NCBI GenBank assembly: GCA_945861855.1
Contig: CAMAWG010000024.1
Coordinates: 1 to 36,958, forward strand
Length of the DNA: 36,958 nucleotides
Direction of reading: 5' to 3'
Origin: Rhodoplanes serenus
GTDB lineage: Bacteria; Pseudomonadota; Alphaproteobacteria; Rhizobiales; Xanthobacteraceae
Shown: in pieces, positions 17,136-24,201 of the stretch
Position numbering within the stretch: position 1 is the first letter of the stretch
Layout: each line of letters begins with the position of its first letter
Program-made: the position numbers and the translations under genes
Notes under the pieces: model-generated
Seen by the model: only the letters and a program-made list of their open reading frames with translations
Database searches by the model: none
Told to the model about the DNA's origin: nothing

Positions 17136-17152
17136 ATACCGCAATGCGGTAT
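17136..17152. promoter_or_regulatory. Perfect dyad upstream of rpoN
   Basis: ATACCGCA (17136-17143) and TGCGGTAT (17145-17152) form an 8-base inverted repeat around one central base, 54 bases before the rpoN start, in AT-richer sequence than its surroundings. It looks more like a binding site for a dimeric regulator than a terminator, because the loop is too tight for RNA and no T-run follows. The regulator is unknown. Confidence 0.45.
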
Positions 17153-17205
17153 ACAACTGCGTCGGAATTAGATAAGCAAGAACCGGACCAACCAGCGGTC
17201 ATCGG

Positions 17206-18753
17206 ATGGCACTGACGCAACGACTGCAGATGCGACAGAGCCAGGCGCTCGTGATGACGCCGCAGCTGATGCAAGCCATCAAGCTGCTGCAGCTCTCGAA
17301 CCTGGATCTCGCCGCCTACGTCGAGGGGGAGCTCGAAAAGAATCCCTTGCTCGAGCGCGCCGCCGAAGGCGAGCCCGGGGTGATCGACGGCGCCGCCGAG
17401 CCGGTTGCGCCGGAGTTCAACGGCGATGGCGATTCACCGGGGGCGGACGGCGCCGGCGTGGACCGGATCGACGAAAGCCTGGAGACCAGCCGCAGCGCGA
17501 TCGAGGAGCGGCTCGGCACCGATCTCGAAAACGAATTTCCCGACGAGGCGCTCCAGACGCCGCGGCCCGGCGCGGATGCGCCGATGGCGCCTTCCGAGTG
17601 GGCCGGCGTCGGCAACGGCGGGCGCGAGGACGGCGACTACAATCTGGAATCCTTCGTGTCGGCCAAGCCGACGCTCGCCGACCATCTGGCCGAGCAACTG
17701 TCGCTCGCCATCGCCGATCCGGTCCGGAGGATGATCGGGCAATACCTGATCGACATGGTCGACGAGGCTGGCTATCTCGCCGGCGACCTTGCCTCCGTGG
17801 CCGAGAAGCTCGGCGCTCCGCTCAACGAGGTCGAGGCGGTGCTCGGCATCGTGCAGGGGTTCGATCCGCCGGGCGTGTGCGCGCGCAATCTCACCGAGTG
17901 CATCGCGATCCAGCTCAAGGAGCGCGACCGCTTCGACCCCGCGATGGCCGCGTTGGTCGGCCGCCTCGATCTCCTGGCCAAGCGCGATCTCGCCAGCCTG
18001 CGGCGAATCTGCGGCGTGGGCGACGAGGATCTGAGCGAGATGATCGCGGAGATCCGCAACCTCAATCCGAAGCCGGGCCTCGCATTCGGCTTTACCCAGG
18101 TGCAGCCGATCGTGCCCGACGTCTATGTGCGCCCCGGCCCGGACGGCGGCTTCATCGTCGAGCTTAACTCCGACACGCTTCCCAAAATCCTGGTGAACCA
18201 GCGCTACCATGCCGAGCTGTCGAAGACTGCCAAGGCCGACAGCGCCAAGAGCTATCTGGCGGAGAATCTCCAGTCCGCGACCTGGTTGATGCGCGCGCTC
18301 GATCAGCGCGCCAAGACCATCCTCAAGGTTGCAATGGAGATCGTCAAACAGCAGGACGGCTTCTTCATGCAGGGCGTGCAGCACCTGCGCCCGCTCAATC
18401 TCAAGACCATCGCCGACGCCATCAGCATGCACGAGTCGACGGTGTCGCGCGTCACCGCCAACAAATACATCGCGACCAACCGCGGAATCTTCGAACTGAA
18501 ATACTTCTTCACCTCGTCGATCGCCTCGTCCGACGGCGGCGACGCGCATTCCGCGGAGGCTGTGCGGCACCGCATCAAGCATTTGATCGATGCCGAGAGC
18601 GCGAGCGACGTGCTGTCGGACGACACCATCGTCGAGCGGCTGCGCGGGGCAGGCATCGACATCGCCCGCCGCACCGTGGCCAAATACCGGGAGGCCATGC
18701 GCATCCCGTCCTCGGTGCAGCGCCGCAGGGACAAGCTGGCGATGGCGGATTAG
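17206..18753 (+). CDS. rpoN: RNA polymerase sigma-54 factor
   Basis: Sigma-54 directs transcription of nitrogen-assimilation and related genes together with AAA+ activators. The 515-residue product has the Gln/Leu-rich region I (MALTQRLQMRQSQALVMTPQ, IKLLQLSNLDLAAYVEGELE), an acidic region II (about 50-140), core-binding and helix-turn-helix regions (LKTIADAISMHESTVSRVTA) and the C-terminal RpoN box ARRTVAKYRE at about 487-496. The start fits the family. Its place after lptB and before hpf and ptsN is the standard proteobacterial order. The 200-base upstream gap contains a perfect dyad at 17136-17152. Confidence 0.97.
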   Translation: MALTQRLQMRQSQALVMTPQLMQAIKLLQLSNLDLAAYVEGELEKNPLLERAAEGEPGVIDGAAEPVAPEFNGDGDSPGADGAGVDRIDESLETSRSAIEERLGTDLENEFPDEALQTPRPGADAPMAPSEWAGVGNGGREDGDYNLESFVSAKPTLADHLAEQLSLAIADPVRRMIGQYLIDMVDEAGYLAGDLASVAEKLGAPLNEVEAVLGIVQGFDPPGVCARNLTECIAIQLKERDRFDPAMAALVGRLDLLAKRDLASLRRICGVGDEDLSEMIAEIRNLNPKPGLAFGFTQVQPIVPDVYVRPGPDGGFIVELNSDTLPKILVNQRYHAELSKTAKADSAKSYLAENLQSATWLMRALDQRAKTILKVAMEIVKQQDGFFMQGVQHLRPLNLKTIADAISMHESTVSRVTANKYIATNRGIFELKYFFTSSIASSDGGDAHSAEAVRHRIKHLIDAESASDVLSDDTIVERLRGAGIDIARRTVAKYREAMRIPSSVQRRRDKLAMAD

Positions 18754-18801
18754 GACATCGGGCGAAAGCCCGGGACAAGCCAACGAGGGCAAAGCATCGC
18801 A

Positions 18802-18830
18802 TTGACAGTCGGTGGCGCGGTTCCTAGGTG
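18802..18830 (+). promoter_or_regulatory. Candidate promoter for hpf
   Basis: TTGACA (18802-18807) is followed after 17 bases by TAGGTG (18825-18830), 60 bases before the hpf ATG, in the 136-base gap after rpoN. The -35 box is consensus and the -10 box is weak. Confidence 0.35.
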
Positions 18831-18889
18831 AGTTGGGTGGGAACTGGCGCGAAGCGGCGTTTGGCGGGGACTGCAACCGGAGGCCATCC

Positions 18890-19495
18890 ATGCCGTTTCG
18901 CGTATCTGGCAAGAACATCGAGATCGGCGAAGCCCTGCGCGAGCGCATCAGCGCCCGCGTGCTTGAGGCCCTGGAAAAGTATTTTGACGGCGGATTTTCC
19001 GGCCACGTCACGGTCGGCAAGGAGGCCTTCGGCTTCCAGACCGAATGTGTTGTGCATCTCGATTCGGGGATCGTGCTGCGCGCCGATTCGATGGCGGCCG
19101 ACGCCTATCTCAGCGCCGACCAGGCCGCGGACAATCTGGAGAAGCGGCTGCGCCGCTATCATCGCCGGCTCAAGGATTATCACGGCAATAGCCGCGGCAA
19201 CGGCCGCTCGCCGGACGATGTTCCGGTGATCGACGCGCCGAGCTACGTCATCGCCGCGCCGGAGCACGAAACCGACGAGGAGATTGCCACCTTCAACCCG
19301 GTGATCATCGCCGAATCCACCACCGCGCTGAAGCGGCTTTCGGTGAGCGAAGCCGTCACCGAGCTCGACATGACCGGCGCTCCGGTCATGGTGTTCCGCC
19401 ATGCCAGCCACGGCCGCGTCAATCTGGTGTATCGCCGCGCGGACGGAAATGTGGGCTGGATCGACCCCCCGGCTTTGCCCGCGGAGGGCCATTGA
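18890..19495 (+). CDS. hpf: Ribosome hibernation-promoting factor, long form
   Basis: HPF binds the 30S decoding region and drives ribosomes into inactive dimers in stationary phase. The 201-residue protein has an N-terminal S30AE domain (MPFRVSGKNIEIGEALRERI through LEKRLRRYHRRLKDYHG, about 1-98), a polar linker and the C-terminal dimerisation domain of long HPF (KRLSVSEAVTELDMTGAPVM, FRHASHGRVNLVYRRADGNV). Long HPFs form 100S particles without a separate RMF. The start at 18890 follows CCGGAGG at good spacing. Its place between rpoN and ptsN is the standard one. Confidence 0.95.
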   Translation: MPFRVSGKNIEIGEALRERISARVLEALEKYFDGGFSGHVTVGKEAFGFQTECVVHLDSGIVLRADSMAADAYLSADQAADNLEKRLRRYHRRLKDYHGNSRGNGRSPDDVPVIDAPSYVIAAPEHETDEEIATFNPVIIAESTTALKRLSVSEAVTELDMTGAPVMVFRHASHGRVNLVYRRADGNVGWIDPPALPAEGH

Positions 19496-19520
19496 CGGGG
19501 CGGGGTGGCGGTCCTTATAA
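19492..19520 (+). promoter_or_regulatory. Strong candidate promoter for ptsN
   Basis: TTGACG (19492-19497) and TTATAA (19515-19520) are separated by 17 bases. The -35 box overlaps the hpf stop codon, and the -10 box lies 54 bases before the ptsN ATG. This would let ptsN be transcribed independently of rpoN and hpf. Confidence 0.6.
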
Positions 19521-19574
19521 ACCGCGGCCTTCCATCCAGCATCGTTGATCGCAATCCGACTCCGGACCGGTTCC

Positions 19575-20036
19575 ATGCCGACCACCGATTTCGTTTCGCC
19601 GAACGCGATCATCCCGGCCCTCAAGGTCAACGGGAAGAAGCAGGCGTTGCAGGAGATTGCCGCCAAGGCGGCAGCCCTCACCGGCCAGAGCGACCGGGCG
19701 ATTCTGGAAATCCTGCTGCAGCGTGAAAAGCTCGGCTCGACCGGGGTCGGCAACGGCGTCGCCATCCCGCACGGCAAGCTTGCGAAGCTTTCTCAAGTGT
19801 TCGGTCTGTTCGCGCGGCTGGAGCGGCCGGTCGATTTTGAGGCGCTCGACGGCCAGCCGGTCGACCTGATCTTCCTGCTGCTCGCGCCCGAGGGGGCCGG
19901 CGCCGATCATCTCAAGGCGCTGGCGCGCGTCGCGCGCCTGCTCCGCGATCCGGAGGTCGCGCGCAAGCTCCGCAATTCGCACGATGCGGACGCGCTCTAC
20001 GCCGTCCTCGCCATGCCGTCCGCCAGCGCGGCCTAG
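19575..20036 (+). CDS. ptsN: PTS IIA-like nitrogen-regulatory protein PtsN (EIIA-Ntr)
   Basis: The 153-residue protein is the terminal phosphoacceptor of the nitrogen phosphotransferase system, which controls potassium transport, nitrogen metabolism and stress responses. The active-site His66 is in GNGVAIPHGKL. Other family features are QALQEIAAKAA near the N-terminus and PVDLIFLLLAPEGAGADHLKALA. The start at 19575 (MPTTDFVSP) is ten codons inside a longer frame and fits the family length. It lies 79 bases after hpf and has its own promoter candidate. In the intergenic sequence after it, GGCCGCGGCCAG (near 20041) and a partly matching CTGGCC...GCCGCGGCC (to about 20100) could pair over a long loop. 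Confidence 0.95.
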   Translation: MPTTDFVSPNAIIPALKVNGKKQALQEIAAKAAALTGQSDRAILEILLQREKLGSTGVGNGVAIPHGKLAKLSQVFGLFARLERPVDFEALDGQPVDLIFLLLAPEGAGADHLKALARVARLLRDPEVARKLRNSHDADALYAVLAMPSASAA

Positions 20037-20139
20037 CGCCGGCCGCGGCCAGAATTCCCACGCGCGCGTTGAGGCAATCGAACTGGCCGCCGCCGCGGCC
20101 TTAGCGGTTTGTTAACGCCGTCATGAAAATTTTGGCGGG

Positions 20140-21321
20140 ATGCTGTCCCGCAGACAGATTGTGCGATCCCTTGCCGCTTCGACCGCGGCTGCGCTCACGC
20201 CATCGCAGGCGATGTCCATGCTGGACTCGCGGATCGGCACGCCGGCCACCCGCGCGCAGATCATCGATCTGGACTTCGATGTGTCGCCCCATCTTGCGCA
20301 GTTGAAGGCCGCTGGCGTCAGAACGATCGGCCGTTACTACGACCGCGCCTACGGCACCGGCATCGGCGAGTCCTGCTACCGCCACCCGTTGAAGACACGG
20401 ACCAAGGCGGAGCTGACCGCGATCGAGAACGCGGGGATGTCGGTGTACGTGGTGTTCCAGCATTGCGGCGCGCAATGCGTAAACTTCGATCTGCAGAACA
20501 AAGAGACCGCCGAGAAGGGCCGCAAGGACGCCACCGCCGCGATTCAATTGGCGCACGATCTCGGACAACCCGCCGACACGCCGATCTATTTCGCCATCGA
20601 TTTCGATCCGTACCCCGGCAACGGCTGCGGGCTGCCGGGCGACCGCATCTGGCCGAGCATCGATGCCTACTTCGACCAGGTCAACGAGGTGCTCGGGGGC
20701 ACGCGCTGGCAGGTGGGCGTCTATGGGGCGGGAGTGACGTGCCAGCGCCTCAAGGCGAGCGGCAAGGCGAAGTATTTCTGGTTGTCCTCATCGCTCGGCC
20801 ACCTCGGCTCGCCGGAGTTCTTCAACAGCGGGCAGTGGCATCTGTTTCAGAACGTCATCGAGATCAAACGGAGCTATGCCCGCAATACGATCGACACCGA
20901 CCTCGCCAACCCGGCGGCGCCGTATTTCGGACAATGGACGTCGCACGGTCCGGCAGCGCCCCACAATCCAGCTATCGCGGCGGATATCCTGGCGAGCCGC
21001 GCCTTCGTGAAAAAGGGATGCGTGATCGCGCCGACATCCGGCAACGAGAAGTCCCGGGCGGTGTCGAAGGCCGTGCGATTCAATTCGACGTGCCGCATCC
21101 TCACGCCGGTGATCAACGGCCACTTCGGGGTGAGCTTGACCGAGGACGATGCCATCGAGGGCTACGTCCACGGGTCCGATCTGGTGCTCGGGGGATTGCT
21201 GCGGAACGCGCCGGCCGGCTCCGAATCGAAGGGCCGATGCTTCTCGCCGCAGGTTGCGGCGGCGCCCAAGCCGGGCAAGTCCGGCTTGGGAAACAGGACC
21301 CAGCGCGTCAGTGCACGCTGA
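20140..21321 (+). CDS. Secreted DUF1906 (glycoside-hydrolase-like) protein
   Basis: The 393-residue protein has an N-terminal export signal (LSRRQIVRSLAASTAAALTP) with RR ahead of a modest hydrophobic stretch, possibly Tat-type. It is followed by a DUF1906 / Rv2525c-like TIM-barrel domain (about 38-275): IDLDFDVSPHLAQLKAAGVR, TIGRYYDRAYG, TPIYFAIDFDPYPGNGCG, YFDQVNEVLGGTRWQVGVYG. These domains resemble GH25 lysozymes, and the acidic residues in AIDFDP are candidate catalytic positions; a cell-wall substrate is inferred. The C-terminal part (about 285-393) is an SH3-like region (GCVIAPTSGN, VINGHFGVSLTEDDAIEGYV). It ends before a convergent DUF1150 gene. Confidence 0.82.
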   Translation: MLSRRQIVRSLAASTAAALTPSQAMSMLDSRIGTPATRAQIIDLDFDVSPHLAQLKAAGVRTIGRYYDRAYGTGIGESCYRHPLKTRTKAELTAIENAGMSVYVVFQHCGAQCVNFDLQNKETAEKGRKDATAAIQLAHDLGQPADTPIYFAIDFDPYPGNGCGLPGDRIWPSIDAYFDQVNEVLGGTRWQVGVYGAGVTCQRLKASGKAKYFWLSSSLGHLGSPEFFNSGQWHLFQNVIEIKRSYARNTIDTDLANPAAPYFGQWTSHGPAAPHNPAIAADILASRAFVKKGCVIAPTSGNEKSRAVSKAVRFNSTCRILTPVINGHFGVSLTEDDAIEGYVHGSDLVLGGLLRNAPAGSESKGRCFSPQVAAAPKPGKSGLGNRTQRVSAR

Positions 21322-21577
21322 CGGTTTCGAGCTCGTGCGTCATCGCGTTGGCGATGGCGGCCTCGCGGCTGTCGGTCACCAGGATCGGCGTGCCGTCGGC
21401 GGCATGCAGCGCAAACAGGTGCATGCCAGGCTGCAACTCCGGCGCCTGCGGGTAGAGCTTGTGCACGTCCTCCGAACGGATCGGCTTGACGTAGGCGATC
21501 TTGCCGCCGCCGAGGATTGCGAACGCCTGCTCGCTCATTGTCACTTCGTTCATTTCGCTTCCGGTTCTCTCACTCAT
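21308..21577 (-). CDS. DUF1150 family protein paired with Hsp20
   Basis: The 89-residue product contains the DUF1150 pattern AILGGGKIAYVKPIRSEDV, FALHAADGTPILVTDSREAA and the C-terminal ELETVSVH. These proteins usually sit directly after small heat-shock genes in Hyphomicrobiales, and the role is unknown. The start at 21577 follows AAAGGAG; an ATG at 21631 would overlap the Hsp20 gene by 8 bases, and one at 21538 (MSEQAF) is also possible. It is probably co-transcribed with hsp20. Its stop overlaps the 3' end of the convergent DUF1906 gene by 14 bases. Confidence 0.88.
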   Translation of the reverse strand: MSERTGSEMNEVTMSEQAFAILGGGKIAYVKPIRSEDVHKLYPQAPELQPGMHLFALHAADGTPILVTDSREAAIANAMTHELETVSVH

Positions 21578-21623
21578 GGCCCTCGACTCCTTTCTGGTTT
21601 GTCGGTCGAGTCCGAACTTCAGT

Positions 21624-22049
21624 TCACTCATGGTCCGCGATCGCGATCGTCCTTACGACGCGCGCCGGTTCTGGCCGCGCCAGGTCGATCGAGAGCAGTC
21701 CGTTCTTCAGGTCGGCGGTCTGCACCTCCATGCCGTCCGCCAGCACAAAGGTTCGCTGGAACTGGCGGGCGGCGATGCCGCGATGCAGATAGTGCCGGCT
21801 CTTGTCCTCCTGTTGACGTCCCCGGATCACCAGCTCTTTCTCCTCGACGGTCACCTCGAGTTGCTCAAGGGTAAATCCCGCAACCGCCAGCGTGATCCGC
21901 AGGCGCTCGGGATTCTTTTCGTCGGCAGCGAGCCGTTCAATGTTGTATGGGGGGTAGCCGTCTGCTGCCTTGGCAACGCGGTCGAGCGCACGCTCGATCT
22001 GATCGAAGCCAATCAGGAACGGACTGGACAAAGACGGAACTCGGGACAT
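21624..22049 (-). CDS. Small heat-shock protein Hsp20 (IbpA-like)
   Basis: The 141-residue ATP-independent holdase has an N-terminal segment (MSRVPSLSSPFLIGFDQIER, then YPPYNIERLAADEKNPERLR) and an alpha-crystallin domain (ITLAVAGFTLEQLEVTVEEK through RQFQRTFVLADGMEVQTADLKNG). LSIDLARPEP is the conserved end of the fold. It binds unfolding proteins during heat stress for later refolding by DnaK and ClpB. An RpoH-type promoter and a thermometer-like hairpin lie upstream. The start at 22049 is supported by the family N-terminus; the longer frame to 22208 is leader sequence. The DUF1150 gene follows. Confidence 0.93.
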   Translation of the reverse strand: MSRVPSLSSPFLIGFDQIERALDRVAKAADGYPPYNIERLAADEKNPERLRITLAVAGFTLEQLEVTVEEKELVIRGRQQEDKSRHYLHRGIAARQFQRTFVLADGMEVQTADLKNGLLSIDLARPEPARVVRTIAIADHE

Positions 22050-22052
22050 CTT

Positions 22053-22079
22053 CAAAGCCCTCGCGTTTAAGCGACTTTG
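22053..22079 (-). promoter_or_regulatory. Possible ROSE-like RNA thermometer on hsp20
   Basis: In the transcript, CAAAG pairs with CUUUG and UCGC with GCGA around a UUAAAC loop, leaving GGG unpaired between the two helices. The ribosome-binding region (GCGAGGG) just before the hsp20 start is therefore partly buried. ROSE elements of rhizobial small heat-shock genes have a UYGCU motif facing the Shine-Dalgarno sequence, and UCGCU is present. The hairpin is seen; thermosensing is inferred. Confidence 0.45.
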
Positions 22080-22140
22080 ACCGGGGCCCGTTAGCGGCAC
22101 CCCCTCGGGTGGACAACGCATGCCCATCCGATTGATCCCA

Positions 22141-22169
22141 ATATGGGTTCCCCGGGTTAAGCTTTCAAG
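22141..22169 (-). promoter_or_regulatory. RpoH (sigma-32) heat-shock promoter of hsp20
   Basis: On the minus strand CTTGAAA (22169-22163) and CCCATAT (22147-22141) are separated by 15 bases, closely matching the heat-shock sigma consensus CTTGAAA / CCCATnT. Transcription would begin about 85 bases before the hsp20 start. Confidence 0.75.
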
Positions 22170-22266
22170 AATCGCCGTCGAGAAGGCTGAACAGGCCCGC
22201 TTGCGCAAAAGCGCCGATTAAGGCCCCGGGCTTGGCCGGAGGCAGGCAAGGGACGCCGGCCCCGCC

Positions 22267-24000
22267 TTAATTGCAAGTGTATTTGCTGCCGGTTGGGGTG
22301 CGCTCAAGCACGCACGCTCCCTTGCCGGCCTCCTGGCAGCCCCCGGGGCCGCAGATGACCTTACCGCCGCCGGAGGAGCTGGCCGCTGGCCTGTCCGCCG
22401 CCGGCCGGCTTGGCTCAGGCCGCGACGCCGACCGCGGCTTCTCCTTGGGCTTCTCGCAGGTGTTGTCGTCGCCGATGACCTGGCCCGCCGGGCAGGTGAT
22501 CTTCATGCAGGCGTCGCCGTCGGCCTTGTAGCCGCGGTCGCACTGGAGCGGGCAGATCCGCGAACTCTTGCCCTTCACGACGTCGACCACATCGAGGCTT
22601 GCAACCTTGACGTCGAGCCTCATGCCGGCGTGTCTGTTGAACAGTTCGAGCGCACGGCGGGAATCGCTGTTCCAGTCGCCGTTCACCGCGCCCGGATAGC
22701 AGCCGACACGCCGCAACTCGATTTGCAGCAGGCGGATGGTCTGCGAGGGATCGATGACGGGCTTGGCGGCCTCGACCGGTGCGGATGGCGTCGCTGCCGC
22801 GACCACAATATTGGCGTTTGCCGCGGCGGCCTTGGCGTCGGCATCGGCCTTTGTCGCGGCTTTGACGTTGGCCTCGGCGCGCTGCAGGGCGGCCTTGGCT
22901 TCGGTGTCCGCCTTTATCGCGGCGGCTTTGGCTTCGGCCTCAGCGCGCGTGCGCGCGGTCTTGACTTCAGCCTCGGCCTTCGCCTTGACGGCCTTGATTT
23001 CCGCGTCGGCCTTGGCTTCCTCGGCGATAAGCTTGGCGCGGGCGGCCCGAGCCAGACCGGCGTACAGTCCGGTCTCGTAGACTGCCAGGAACTGATCCCA
23101 GGCTTCCTTGGTGCCGATCTGTCCGGCGAGCTCGTAGTCGCGGCGCATCTCGGCCTGCGTGTTGACCGCGGGGGCGGGCGCGGGTTTCGGCGCAGCGACG
23201 ACCGGCGCCGGGGTCGGCAGCGGTGGAACCAGCGCCACCGTGGTGCCGCCGAGCGATCCATAGACGAACGGCTCTTGTTTGTTGCCGGTGCTCTTCAGCA
23301 CCTCATCGCGGACGCGCCCGAAGGCGAGGCGCAGATCGAGCCCCGGCGTGGCGATGTTGTTCAGCAGCGCCGTCGTGAACGGGCTGTTGCCGCCATCTCC
23401 GTCGGCCGCGGTGGAGCCGGCCTTGGCGGCGAACGCAATCAAGGTGTCCGACATCTGCACCTCGACCTTGGCGAGGCCGCGGCCGATCGAGCGCGAGGCG
23501 ACCGTCCGTTTCATGGACTTCATGAAGGGGTTGTCCCGGCATGCGTCGAGGATGACGAGCCGAAGACGCTTGACCGGTTCCAAGATCTTGACGATTCGGT
23601 CGAGCGGAAGCGCTTCGTCCTCGACGTCGATGTCGCGCTCAAGCGAGGCGTCCACCGGGATGAGATAATTGGTGCCGTCCACCTCGATGCCATGGCCGGC
23701 GTAGAACACCACAGCGATGTCGGCGTCGCGCGTCTTGTCGGAGAAGTCGCGCATGGCGCGGCGCATGTCGTTGATGCCGAGATTGTCCCGGCTTTCCACC
23801 ACGTCGAAGCCCGCCTTCTTCAGCATGGCCGAAATGGCCGAGGCATCTCTCGATGGATTGGGGAGCTTGCTGACGTGCTTGTAGCTGGAATTGCCGATCA
23901 CAAGGGCGACGCGCTTTTCGATGGCGGCTTGGGACTCGCCGAATCCCGATACGAAAATGGCCAACGCCGTGAATGCGAGTAAGCCGGCCGCCCTGACCAT
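22267..24000 (-). CDS. Secreted caspase-like (peptidase C14) protein with coiled coil and Cys-rich tail
   Basis: The 577-residue protein has an N-terminal signal peptide or anchor (LLAFTALAIFVSGFGESQAA, cleavage near residue 26). A C14 caspase-fold domain (about 27-258) follows, with catalytic His103 in FYAGHGIEV and Cys154 in ILDACRDNPF. A Pro-rich linker leads to a long Ala/Lys/Glu coiled coil (about 318-395, repeating KAEAEVK, RAEAEAK, KADTEAK). Next comes a peptidoglycan-binding-like helical repeat (LLQIELRRVGCYPGAVNGDW, about 424-443), and last a Cys-rich C-terminus with about nine cysteines. Bacterial members often cleave after Arg or Lys, but the target is unknown. It is divergent from the enolase-superfamily gene across about 200 bases. 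Confidence 0.88.
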   Translation of the reverse strand: MVRAAGLLAFTALAIFVSGFGESQAAIEKRVALVIGNSSYKHVSKLPNPSRDASAISAMLKKAGFDVVESRDNLGINDMRRAMRDFSDKTRDADIAVVFYAGHGIEVDGTNYLIPVDASLERDIDVEDEALPLDRIVKILEPVKRLRLVILDACRDNPFMKSMKRTVASRSIGRGLAKVEVQMSDTLIAFAAKAGSTAADGDGGNSPFTTALLNNIATPGLDLRLAFGRVRDEVLKSTGNKQEPFVYGSLGGTTVALVPPLPTPAPVVAAPKPAPAPAVNTQAEMRRDYELAGQIGTKEAWDQFLAVYETGLYAGLARAARAKLIAEEAKADAEIKAVKAKAEAEVKTARTRAEAEAKAAAIKADTEAKAALQRAEANVKAATKADADAKAAAANANIVVAAATPSAPVEAAKPVIDPSQTIRLLQIELRRVGCYPGAVNGDWNSDSRRALELFNRHAGMRLDVKVASLDVVDVVKGKSSRICPLQCDRGYKADGDACMKITCPAGQVIGDDNTCEKPKEKPRSASRPEPSRPAADRPAASSSGGGKVICGPGGCQEAGKGACVLERTPTGSKYTCN

Positions 24001-24044
24001 CGTTCGCCCCCGAACCGCTAGAATGCCTCCACTCTATCAAAAAA

Positions 24045-24066
24045 CGTGGTTTTGGCCACGATTTTT
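24045..24066. promoter_or_regulatory. Terminator-like hairpin in a divergent gap
   Basis: CGTGG (24045-24049) and CCACG (24056-24060) flank a TTTTGG loop, with A-rich sequence on the left and ATTTTT on the right, the shape of a bidirectional terminator. It lies between two divergently transcribed genes, where no terminator is expected, so it may be a relic or part of the 5' leader of the caspase-like gene. Confidence 0.35.
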
Positions 24067-24201
24067 CGCACAGTGGTTAGGGTGCCGCACCCCATTCAGG
24101 CCGCCCTGGGGCCATTCGACCCGGACGGCTGACCGGCGGTCTATGGTAAGTGCGAACCGTGCAGCGGCTCTTGGGCCGGGCATTCCGCAGATGGGGGATC
24201 G

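Noticed and set aside
17434..19020. 528-codon minus-strand open frame opposite rpoN and hpf
   Set aside because: It is antisense to clearly recognisable RpoN and HPF domains and shows only His/Arg/Asp-rich shadow composition.
22940..23045. Ala/Lys codon repeats as a DNA repeat array
   Set aside because: They are degenerate codons of a coiled coil inside the caspase-like protein, not a tandem nucleotide repeat.
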